7,221 bases of DNA from an uncultured Mollicutes bacterium (lineage in GTDB: Bacteria; Bacillota_I; Bacilli_A; Acholeplasmatales; Anaeroplasmataceae). The notes beneath the pieces were generated by a model that saw only the letters and a program-made list of their open reading frames with translations, was not told the DNA's origin and made no database searches. The translations under genes and the position numbers were made by a program. Positions 1-5,598 of this stretch are shown here, piece after piece. The stretch lies in contig CALCWU010000154.1 in the NCBI GenBank assembly GCA_937905855.1, positions 1-7,221 of the forward strand, given 5' to 3'. Every line of letters starts with the position of its first letter. Position 1 is the stretch's first letter.

Positions 1-2157
1 TATTCAGTTAATAATTACTTCAAAATTACTTCTAATGATAAGGTTAAAATGCAAAATTTATATTTATTTGCAAATGGTGGATCAATACAAATTAATCGCA
101 GTAGAGGCTATTATTGTGAATACAGTGAAACTAATACAATAGGCTATCAAAATGGTGCTGGAGCCTCTAGACTTTATGATTTAAAGGAGGATTGGGCAAA
201 AGCAATTAATGATGCTTTAAATGCTGAAGGATGTTTATATGATGCAGCTATGGAAAAGAAATATAGTTATGCTGAATTAAATAAAAATAATGATTTAAAA
301 ATTGATGCCATAACAATTTTATATAAATCAGCTCCTGATAATTTAACAACTGATTGGAGTTCACCACTTTGGAATTATCAGGATTACTCATCACTTGTTG
401 AGTTAAGCTATAATGGTAAAATCATTACTAGTGATAAGTATGTTCAAATAACCTGCAATTATTCTGATAATGTAATTTATACTGATAATTTAGGCTATAA
501 GATTGCTCAAAATTCCGTTATTATTCATGAAACTGCTCATATGTTTGGCTTGAAGGATTTATATCGTAGTGATATGTCATCAAGAGTTTATTATATGTCA
601 TCAATGGCTAAGCATATTTCACCAATTCCTCAATTTATTTCTGCTAAAGAAAGGGAAGCTCTTGGCTGGATTGAATCAAATCAAATTAGAGAGATTAATA
701 AAAATGGAACATATAGTTTAAATGCTGTAGGTGAAGAAAAAAATAGTTTAATTGCATACAAAATTAAGCTTAATAATGGTAAAACTGCTTATCTAGAATA
801 TCGTGATTTTTCTAAAAACTCATTAAATCGTTTTGATAATCAATATAAAACACTTATTAGGGCTAATGGTACAAATTTAAATGGAATAACAGCTATGAAA
901 AGTGGACTTGTATGTTATTTGGTAGATTCAGATACTAAATTTCCTAATAATTTAAATACATCTGGCAATAAATGGAATTATGAGGTACTTGGTGGAAGCT
1001 ACGCAACTAAGGTGGATGCTGCTTTAGGATTGGATGATGAAATATATTTAAGTGCTGATGTAGCATTATGTATTTCCGATATTGATGATAAATCTATCAC
1101 ATTTGAATTGAGTGGTGATGGACTTAATAATAATGAAGCTGTTATAAGTGGAATAAATATTATAGATTATAAAGAAAATATGTATCAAGGTGAAAAATAT
1201 TCATGTAAGGGGCAAATTACTGGTGATAATTTAACCGGTAATGAACAAATAGAATGGTCGATTGAAGGTAATTTGACTTCTGAAACTGTAATTGATAATG
1301 ATGGTAATCTGGTTATTGCTTCTAATGAAAACTCTAAAAATATAACCTTAATTGCTAGAACAGAAAATGGTATAGAGTGTAGAAAGACTATTAATATATT
1401 TCATAAGTTAGTTAAATATTCATATCATGAAGCTGGATGTATAAATGATGGTAATATTGAATATTGGCATTGTGATATGTGCGATAGCTATTTTAGTGAT
1501 GAGATGGCAACTAATAAAATAACTAAAGAAGAGACAATAATTAAAGCCTTAGGGCACAAGGAAGAAATAATTAAAGGCTATCCAGCAAGTTGTGTAGCGT
1601 CTGGTTTAACAGATGGTAAAAAATGTAGTGTTTGTAGCGAAATATTAGATGAACAAAAAATAATAGAAAAACAAAATCACAATCTAACTCATTATTCCTA
1701 TTTTGAAGCTGGATGTATAAATGATGGTAATATTGAATATTGGCATTGTGATATATGTGATAGCTATTTTAGTGATGAGATGGCAACTAATAAAATAATT
1801 AAAGAAGCGACAATAATTAAAGCATTAGGGCACAATGAAGAAATAATTAAAGGATATCCTGCAAGCTGCACAGCCTCTGGTTTAACAGATGGTAAAAAAT
1901 GTAGTGTTTGTAACGAAATATTAGAAGAACAAAAAATAATTGAAAAGCTTGATCATATAGAAAGTGATTGGATTTTAGATTCTAAGCCATCATTCAATGA
2001 GAATGGGTTAATTCATAAGGAATGTCTAAATTGTCATACAGTATTAATTAGTAAAGAAATACAAAAATTAGATAAATTAGATTACATAAGACCAGCATTT
2101 ATTATTATTTTTGGTGTTATAATTTATAACATAATAATTGAATCAATTAAGGCTTAG
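1..2157 (+). CDS. M6-family metallopeptidase, surface-anchored, 5'-truncated by the window edge
   Basis: Probable zinc metallopeptidase acting outside the cell. The frame is open from base 1 with no stop, and the codons before the ATG at 49 read as ordinary M6 N-terminal sequence (SVNNYFKITSNDK), so the true start and any signal peptide lie upstream. The zinc site HETAHMFGLKD (HExxHxxGxxD) is at 526-558, with likely ligands His 526, His 538 and Asp 556 (codon starts). It is preceded by the family-like stretches DAITILYKSAPDN and SSPLWNY. After the catalytic part comes a beta-rich region, then an Ig-like stretch at about 1135-1400, then five His/Cys modules (1402 to about 2082). A hydrophobic helix at about 2092-2145 leads to a short tail ending IKA. 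No LPXTG motif is seen, so anchoring is probably by this helix. The substrate is unknown. The peptidase class is well supported; membership of M6 rather than a close relative is likely. Confidence 0.85.
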   Translation, partial: YSVNNYFKITSNDKVKMQNLYLFANGGSIQINRSRGYYCEYSETNTIGYQNGAGASRLYDLKEDWAKAINDALNAEGCLYDAAMEKKYSYAELNKNNDLKIDAITILYKSAPDNLTTDWSSPLWNYQDYSSLVELSYNGKIITSDKYVQITCNYSDNVIYTDNLGYKIAQNSVIIHETAHMFGLKDLYRSDMSSRVYYMSSMAKHISPIPQFISAKEREALGWIESNQIREINKNGTYSLNAVGEEKNSLIAYKIKLNNGKTAYLEYRDFSKNSLNRFDNQYKTLIRANGTNLNGITAMKSGLVCYLVDSDTKFPNNLNTSGNKWNYEVLGGSYATKVDAALGLDDEIYLSADVALCISDIDDKSITFELSGDGLNNNEAVISGINIIDYKENMYQGEKYSCKGQITGDNLTGNEQIEWSIEGNLTSETVIDNDGNLVIASNENSKNITLIARTENGIECRKTINIFHKLVKYSYHEAGCINDGNIEYWHCDMCDSYFSDEMATNKITKEETIIKALGHKEEIIKGYPASCVASGLTDGKKCSVCSEILDEQKIIEKQNHNLTHYSYFEAGCINDGNIEYWHCDICDSYFSDEMATNKIIKEATIIKALGHNEEIIKGYPASCTASGLTDGKKCSVCNEILEEQKIIEKLDHIESDWILDSKPSFNENGLIHKECLNCHTVLISKEIQKLDKLDYIRPAFIIIFGVIIYNIIIESIKA
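1402..1677 (+). repeat. 92-residue tandem repeat, copy 1 (two His/Cys modules)
   Basis: First copy of a 276-bp in-frame repeat in the metallopeptidase gene. It contains a 51-residue module (1402-1554) and a 41-residue module (1555-1677). Counting the leading His as 1, each module has Cys at 13, 24 and 27, that is H-x11-C-x10-C-x2-C. Modules with this look (xASGLTDGKKCSVC) are common in surface proteins of gut Bacillota; their function is not established. Metal binding or disulfide stabilisation is possible. Confidence 0.9.
1678..1953 (+). repeat. 92-residue tandem repeat, copy 2 (two His/Cys modules)
   Basis: Second copy, directly adjacent to the first. By my alignment 79 of 92 residues match copy 1. 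A stretch of about 50 bp is identical at the DNA level (1429-1478 versus 1705-1754). All six cysteines and both leading histidines are kept. The DNA-level similarity implies a fairly recent duplication or ongoing gene conversion. Confidence 0.92.
1954..2082 (+). repeat. Fifth, degenerate His/Cys module before the membrane helix
   Basis: A single divergent module in the same register as the four before it: His at 1, Cys at 24 and 27 (KECLNC), but Ser instead of Cys at 13. It joins the repeat stalk to the C-terminal transmembrane segment. The end is approximate because the tail after the CxxC is poorly conserved. Confidence 0.7.
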
Positions 2158-2180
2158 CATTTATTTGCTAAGCTTTTTTT
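2149..2180 (+). terminator. Rho-independent terminator of the metallopeptidase gene
   Basis: A stem of 8 perfect pairs (GCTTAGCA at 2152-2159 with TGCTAAGC at 2166-2173) can be extended to 11 pairs including one G-U. It has a 6-nt loop and a run of seven T at 2174-2180. The stop codon TAG (2155-2157) lies inside the left arm. Confidence 0.88.
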
Positions 2181-2204
2181 GCCGAATAATTAAAAAAAAT
2201 AACC

Positions 2205-2247
2205 AGTTACATCTTATATATTTAAATATTTAGTTGTTTCTTATATA
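2205..2247 (+). promoter_or_regulatory. Direct repeat, candidate LytTR operator
   Basis: AGTTACATCTTATATA at 2205-2220 and AGTTGTTTCTTATATA at 2232-2247 match at 13 of 16 positions, with starts 27 bp apart. LytTR-family regulators bind pairs of direct repeats containing a GTT core upstream of their targets, often including their own operon. Here the second copy overlaps the -10 box and the first lies upstream of the weak -35. The spacing is wider than the usual roughly two helical turns, and the AT-rich background makes chance matches easier, so the role is inferred. Confidence 0.45.
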
Positions 2248-2249
2248 AT
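2221..2249 (+). promoter_or_regulatory. Promoter of the LytTR-DUF3021-tag-ABC operon
   Basis: A perfect -10 TATAAT is at 2244-2249. With a 17-bp spacer the -35 is TTTAAA at 2221-2226, 4 of 6 to consensus and weak in the G and C positions. Transcription would start near 2256, giving a very short leader just ahead of AAGGAG at 2259-2264. A good -10 with a poor -35 suits a promoter needing an activator. Confidence 0.6.
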
Positions 2250-2272
2250 TATGGATGTAAGGAGTAAATGAT

Positions 2273-2707
2273 ATGAAATGTAATGTATATATAGGTGAAA
2301 CTAGCAATGAAAGAGTTGATATTTACGCTAATAAAAAAACAAAATTAATTAATGAAATTGAAGAATTAGCTCTAAATGATGAATACGAATTTATTGGAAC
2401 TAATGAAGATGGCGAAAAATTTATTTTTTCTATAAATGATGTTACCGCAATTATTTCTAGTAATAATAAAACTTATATTATAGTTGACAATAATAAATAT
2501 TTAGTTAAACTTAGACTTTATCAATATGAAGAAATATATAAAAATTTATTAATAAAATTAAATCAATCATGTCTGGCTAATATTAAAAAGATAAAAAAAT
2601 TTAAATGTAGTATTGGTGGATCAATTTTGGTAATATTTAAAGATGATTATAATGACTATATTTCAAGAAGAGAATTAAAGAATGTTAAGGAAAGGCTAGG
2701 TATGTAA
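2273..2707 (+). CDS. LytTR-domain DNA-binding transcriptional regulator
   Basis: A stand-alone LytTR regulator of 144 residues with no receiver (response-regulator) domain. The LytTR domain covers roughly residues 48-144. Recognisable signatures are NQSCLANIKKI (97-107) and the C-terminal ISRRELKNVKERLG (130-143), which match the family pattern of a strand plus the final basic helix. The first 45 residues are a short N-terminal extension typical of the LytTR proteins paired with DUF3021. The start is fixed by AAGGAG at 2259-2264, eight bases before the ATG. It is the first gene of the operon, one base ahead of its likely membrane partner. In characterised LytTR regulatory systems (HdrRM, BrsRM of Streptococcus mutans) the membrane protein restrains the regulator. 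By analogy this protein probably activates its own operon when the restraint is lifted; that step is inference. Confidence 0.92.
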   Translation: MKCNVYIGETSNERVDIYANKKTKLINEIEELALNDEYEFIGTNEDGEKFIFSINDVTAIISSNNKTYIIVDNNKYLVKLRLYQYEEIYKNLLIKLNQSCLANIKKIKKFKCSIGGSILVIFKDDYNDYISRRELKNVKERLGM

Positions 2708-2708
2708 T

Positions 2709-3131
2709 ATGAATAAGTATGTTAAAGAATTTTTTCATCGTGGTTTAATTTTTTCAGGCTTTGGTCCTATTGTTTTAGGAATTATATATTTGATTTTAAG
2801 TAAATGTATTAGTGATTTTTCGTTGTCGGCTTTCGATGTATTACTAGGAATCATTTCAACATATTTAATTGCTTTTGTTGAAGCAGGTGCATCTGTTTTT
2901 CCGCAAATTGAAAGAATAAGTAAAATTAAGGCTTTATTTTGGCAAATGTCTATGATATATTTAGTATATACGATAGCTTATTTAATAAATGGCTGGCTTC
3001 CTTTTAGTTATAAGATTTTGATTATCTATACAATTTGTTTTGTTTTAGTATTTTTATTGATTTGGTTTATAGTTTATTTGTTAACTAAAAATGATGTTAA
3101 TAAATTAAATAAAGAACTAAGTAGTAGATAG
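2709..3131 (+). CDS. DUF3021 family membrane protein, partner of the LytTR regulator
   Basis: A small integral membrane protein of 140 residues with four predicted helices at about 12-32, 40-64, 75-99 and 101-125. The tail is short and lysine/asparagine-rich (TKNDVNKLNKEL). The N-terminal FFHRGLIFSGFGPIVLGIIY stretch and the tail fit DUF3021, a family usually encoded next to a LytTR regulator. It starts one base after the LytTR stop, with AGG-type ribosome sites in the preceding gene end (2687-2700). The likely job is to sense a membrane signal or exported compound and hold the LytTR protein inactive, by analogy with other LytTR regulatory systems. Nothing in the sequence shows the ligand. 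Family assignment is good; function is inferred. Confidence 0.85.
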   Translation: MNKYVKEFFHRGLIFSGFGPIVLGIIYLILSKCISDFSLSAFDVLLGIISTYLIAFVEAGASVFPQIERISKIKALFWQMSMIYLVYTIAYLINGWLPFSYKILIIYTICFVLVFLLIWFIVYLLTKNDVNKLNKELSSR

Positions 3132-3144
3132 GATGATGTTGATG
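3130..3144 (+). promoter_or_regulatory. Ribosome site and alternative ATG of tag
   Basis: AGGA at 3130-3133 stands eight bases before the ATG at 3142, whereas the ATG at 3133 has no purine-rich site at a usable distance. This favours initiation at 3142 (protein starting MNKIRCSWC, 186 residues), unless translation is coupled by re-initiation at the DUF3021 stop. Either choice leaves the enzyme intact. Confidence 0.5.
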
Positions 3145-3702
3145 AATAAAATACGTTGCAGCTGGTGTAATTTAAAAAATGTAAAATATGTTTCCTATCA
3201 TGATAATGAGTGGTGTCATTTAAATGATGTTTCAGATAGATATTTATTTGAAATGCTTATTTTGGAAGGCTTTCAAGCAGGATTATCGTTTGAATGTATC
3301 TTAAATAAAAGAGAAGCATTTAGAAAAGCATTCGCAAATTTTGATTATAATATTGTAATGAGCTTTGATGAAAAAAAGATTTTAGAGCTTTTTAATAATA
3401 AAGAGATTGTTAGAAATAAGCTGAAAATTAAAGCGGCAGTTAATAATGCTAAAATTTATTCATTAATTATAAAAGAATATGGTAGCTTTTACAATTATTT
3501 AGCTAGCTTTTGTGGTTATAAAATAATTTATGAAAATGATAAAACAAAATCTGTTTTATCAGATCAAATTAGTGAAAACTTAAAAAAAAGAGGAATGAAA
3601 TTTGTTGGTAGTGTTATAATATATTCTTATTTGCAAGCAATTGGAATTATTAATTCTCATGAAAATGAATGTTATTTATTTAAAAAGGAAAGAGTTGAGT
3701 AA
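3133..3702 (+). CDS. tag: DNA-3-methyladenine glycosylase I (Tag)
   Basis: Base-excision repair enzyme that removes 3-methyladenine from alkylated DNA. Numbering from the ATG at 3133, it shows RCSWC (8-12), YHDNEW (22-27), LEGFQAGLS (44-52) and KKRGMKFVGSVIIYSYLQAIGIINSH near the end. The structural zinc site of the family is complete: Cys9, His23, His176 and Cys180 correspond to Cys4, His17, His175 and Cys179 of E. coli Tag. The catalytic-pocket Glu (Glu45, E. coli Glu38) and Tyr22 are present. The tryptophan that normally follows LS is Phe53 here. Length is about 186-189 residues against 187 in E. coli. Two starts are possible: 3133, one base after the DUF3021 stop, and 3142, preceded by AGGA (3130-3133) at eight bases, which looks better as a ribosome site. 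Its place between a sensor pair and an exporter is unusual. Confidence 0.93.
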   Translation: MMLMNKIRCSWCNLKNVKYVSYHDNEWCHLNDVSDRYLFEMLILEGFQAGLSFECILNKREAFRKAFANFDYNIVMSFDEKKILELFNNKEIVRNKLKIKAAVNNAKIYSLIIKEYGSFYNYLASFCGYKIIYENDKTKSVLSDQISENLKKRGMKFVGSVIIYSYLQAIGIINSHENECYLFKKERVE

Positions 3703-3703
3703 T

Positions 3704-4609
3704 ATGGAAGATATGATAGTTATTAATCATTTAAAAAAGAAATTTGGTGATGTAGTTGCTGTTGATGATTTGTCTTTTAAGGTTAAGACAGGTGAATTTT
3801 TTGCTTTTTTAGGAATTAATGGGGCAGGAAAATCGACGACAATTTCAATAATGACCAATTTAATTAAACGTGATAGCGGTGAGGTATTCATAGATGGTAT
3901 GAATATTGATGATAATATGGATTTGATTAAAGGTTTAATTGGCGTTGTTTATCAAAATAATGTCTTAGATAAGGCTTTGAGCGTTTATGATAATCTTAAA
4001 TATCGTGCTGGACTATATAATATATATGGTAAGGAATTTGATGACAGATATAATGAACTTGCTAAAATGCTTGATTTTGAATATTTGAAAAAAAGAATAT
4101 ATTCTAAATTATCTGGTGGTGAAAAAAGAAGAGTTGATATTGCAAGAGCTCTTTTTCATAAGCCTAAGCTTTTAATTTTAGATGAGCCTACAACTGGTTT
4201 GGATCCTAAAACTAGAAAGCTTGTATGGCAGGTTATTGATAATTTGCGTAAAACAACAAATTTAACAGTATTTCTAACAACGCATTATATGGAAGAGGTT
4301 AGTGATGCTGATTACGTTGTTATATTAAATAAGGGGAAAATTAATGCCTGTGGAACACCTTTAGAGCTTAAAAATAAATATACTGGTGATTTTATTAATC
4401 TTTATAATGTTTCCTTAGAAGATGTTCAAAAATTAGGACTTAAATTTTCTAAAATTCAAAATGGTTATCGTATAGAAGTTCCGAATACATTGGCAGCTAC
4501 AAAGCTAATTGTTGAAAATCCTATGCTTTTTAATGATTATGAAATTATTAAGGGTAAAATGGATGATGTATTTTTAAATGCAACTGGTATAAATTTAATG
4601 GGAGAATAG
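3704..4609 (+). CDS. ABC transporter ATP-binding protein, DrrA-like exporter type
   Basis: ATPase subunit of an ABC-2 exporter, 301 residues. Numbering from the ATG at 3704: Walker A GINGAGKST (37-45), Q-loop Gln84, signature LSGGE (136-140), Walker B LLILDEP (156-162), D-loop GLD, and H-loop His194. The C-terminal extension after about 215, ending in DDVFLNATG, is typical of DrrA/CcmA-like ATPases. The frame is open back to an ATG at 3641, but those 21 codons lie inside tag and resemble no ABC N-terminus. The ATG at 3704 gives the standard start MEDMIVINHLKKKFG, one base after the tag stop. AAAGGA at 3684-3689 is a distant ribosome site, so translation is probably coupled to tag. Its partner permease follows after one base. 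The substrate is unknown; drugs, peptides or lipids are all possible. Confidence 0.95.
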   Translation: MEDMIVINHLKKKFGDVVAVDDLSFKVKTGEFFAFLGINGAGKSTTISIMTNLIKRDSGEVFIDGMNIDDNMDLIKGLIGVVYQNNVLDKALSVYDNLKYRAGLYNIYGKEFDDRYNELAKMLDFEYLKKRIYSKLSGGEKRRVDIARALFHKPKLLILDEPTTGLDPKTRKLVWQVIDNLRKTTNLTVFLTTHYMEEVSDADYVVILNKGKINACGTPLELKNKYTGDFINLYNVSLEDVQKLGLKFSKIQNGYRIEVPNTLAATKLIVENPMLFNDYEIIKGKMDDVFLNATGINLMGE

Positions 4610-4610
4610 T

Positions 4611-5513
4611 ATGAAGACAATTTATTTGATTAGAAGAAATATTAAACTTTTTTTCAAGGATAAGGGTATGGCAATATCTTCAATGATTACACCCTTAATT
4701 TTGATCCTATTATATGCTACATTTTTAAAAAATGTTTATGTTGATAGCTTTCATCAAGCAATTGATAATGTGGGAATTAGTATATCTGAAAAATATATTA
4801 ATGGCTTTGTTTATGGTTGGCTATTTTCTTCATTAGTTGCTGTTTCCGCAGTTACTGTTTCGTTTTGTTCAAATTTATTGATGGTATCTGACAAGGTTAG
4901 TGGAGCAATTAATGATTTTGCAATTGCACCAATTAATAAAACTAAAATTGCCATTTCTTATTATGTAGCCAGTATGCTAGTTTCAATGATTATTATAACC
5001 ATTGAAATAATTATTGGATTCATAATTATGGCCTCAACTGGTTGGTTTTTAAGCGCATCTGATGTTGTGATGATTTTCGTAAGTGCGTTTTTACTTGTTA
5101 ATTTTGGTACATCAATATCATCAATCATAAATCATTTTTTAAATACTCAGGGTCAAATGTCAGCTGTTGGTACAATTGTTTCATCTACATATGGATTTAT
5201 ATGTGGTGCCTATATGCCAATTAGCCAATTTGGGTCATTTTTAAAAAATGCTTTAGGCTTTTTGCCTAGTACCTATGCAACAATGCTTATAAGAAATTAT
5301 TATGAAAGAGGCGTTTTGGCTAAATTACATAATGAATGTAATTTTCCAAATGAGGTTATAGAAGACATTTCTAAAAGCTTTGACATAAAATTTTACTTTT
5401 TTGATAACTATGTTTCAAGCAAAATATGTCTTTTAATTTTACTAGCTTCTGTTATATTGTTTTTGGGAATATATATTTTAATTAATTATAAAAGAAATAA
5501 AAAAGCTAATTAA
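4611..5513 (+). CDS. ABC-2 type permease, DrrB-like exporter subunit
   Basis: Membrane half of the exporter, 300 residues. An N-terminal amphipathic lead (TIYLIRRNIKLFFKDKG) precedes about six transmembrane segments near 20-40, 68-93, 111-140, 147-176, 183-205 and 272-293. The stretch PISQFGSFLKNALGFLPSTYA after the fifth segment is characteristic of ABC-2 membrane domains. A loop of about 60 residues separates segments five and six. GGGAG at 4600-4604 lies six bases before the ATG, and the gene starts one base after the ATPase stop. It is the last gene of the operon, with a terminator directly after it. It forms the channel with the upstream ATPase, presumably with two copies of each. The transported compound cannot be read from sequence. 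Confidence 0.93.
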   Translation: MKTIYLIRRNIKLFFKDKGMAISSMITPLILILLYATFLKNVYVDSFHQAIDNVGISISEKYINGFVYGWLFSSLVAVSAVTVSFCSNLLMVSDKVSGAINDFAIAPINKTKIAISYYVASMLVSMIIITIEIIIGFIIMASTGWFLSASDVVMIFVSAFLLVNFGTSISSIINHFLNTQGQMSAVGTIVSSTYGFICGAYMPISQFGSFLKNALGFLPSTYATMLIRNYYERGVLAKLHNECNFPNEVIEDISKSFDIKFYFFDNYVSSKICLLILLASVILFLGIYILINYKRNKKAN

Positions 5514-5520
5514 TTTGAAT

Positions 5521-5555
5521 GACGATGTCATTTTTAAATGATATCGTCTTTTTTT
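5521..5555 (+). terminator. Rho-independent terminator of the LytTR-ABC operon
   Basis: A stem of 12 pairs (GACGATGTCATT at 5521-5532 with AATGATATCGTC at 5537-5548) contains one G-U pair. It has a 4-nt loop and seven T at 5549-5555. It begins seven bases after the permease stop codon and ends the five-gene unit. Confidence 0.92.
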
Positions 5556-5574
5556 ATGATATTTTTTATGATAT
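5551..5574 (+). repeat. Perfect 12-bp tandem repeat in the reductase promoter
   Basis: TTTTTATGATAT occurs twice without gap, at 5551-5562 and 5563-5574. The first copy uses the T-run of the terminator. The second supplies the TG and the start of the -10 box of the next promoter. Confidence 0.85.
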
Positions 5575-5577
5575 ACT
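5569..5577 (+). promoter_or_regulatory. Extended -10 promoter of the aldo/keto reductase gene
   Basis: TGATATACT at 5569-5577 is an extended -10 (TGn plus TATACT). At 17 bp upstream there is only a T-run from the terminator and no recognisable -35, so the extended element would carry recognition. The ribosome site GAAGG at 5587-5591 lies seven bases before the ATG. Confidence 0.55.
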
Positions 5578-5598
5578 TAATTAAAAGAAGGTGTAAAA

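Noticed and set aside
49..51. ATG at 49 as the true start of the metallopeptidase
   Set aside because: The frame is open upstream to base 1 and reads as M6-like N-terminal sequence. A start here would also leave a secreted protein without a signal peptide.
1402..1953. CRISPR or mobile-element repeats
   Set aside because: The repeats are in-frame protein modules without spacers, terminal inverted repeats or a transposase.
2218..2229. 12-bp perfect palindrome ATATTTAAATAT over the -35 region
   Set aside because: It consists only of A and T in a very AT-rich stretch, so chance is a sufficient explanation. The direct repeat is the better operator candidate for a LytTR protein.
2181..2272. Possible riboswitch or small RNA in the gap before the LytTR gene
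   Set aside because: No stable stem beyond the terminator at 2149-2180 is visible, and the promoter position leaves a leader of less than 20 bases.
2268..2276. ATG at 2268 just before the LytTR start
   Set aside because: It reads ATG ATA TGA and stops after two codons; the ATG at 2273 has the correct distance from AAGGAG.
3641..3703. Upstream start of the ABC ATPase overlapping tag
   Set aside because: These 21 codons fall within the tag 3' end, have no family similarity, and the ATG at 3704 gives the normal N-terminal length.
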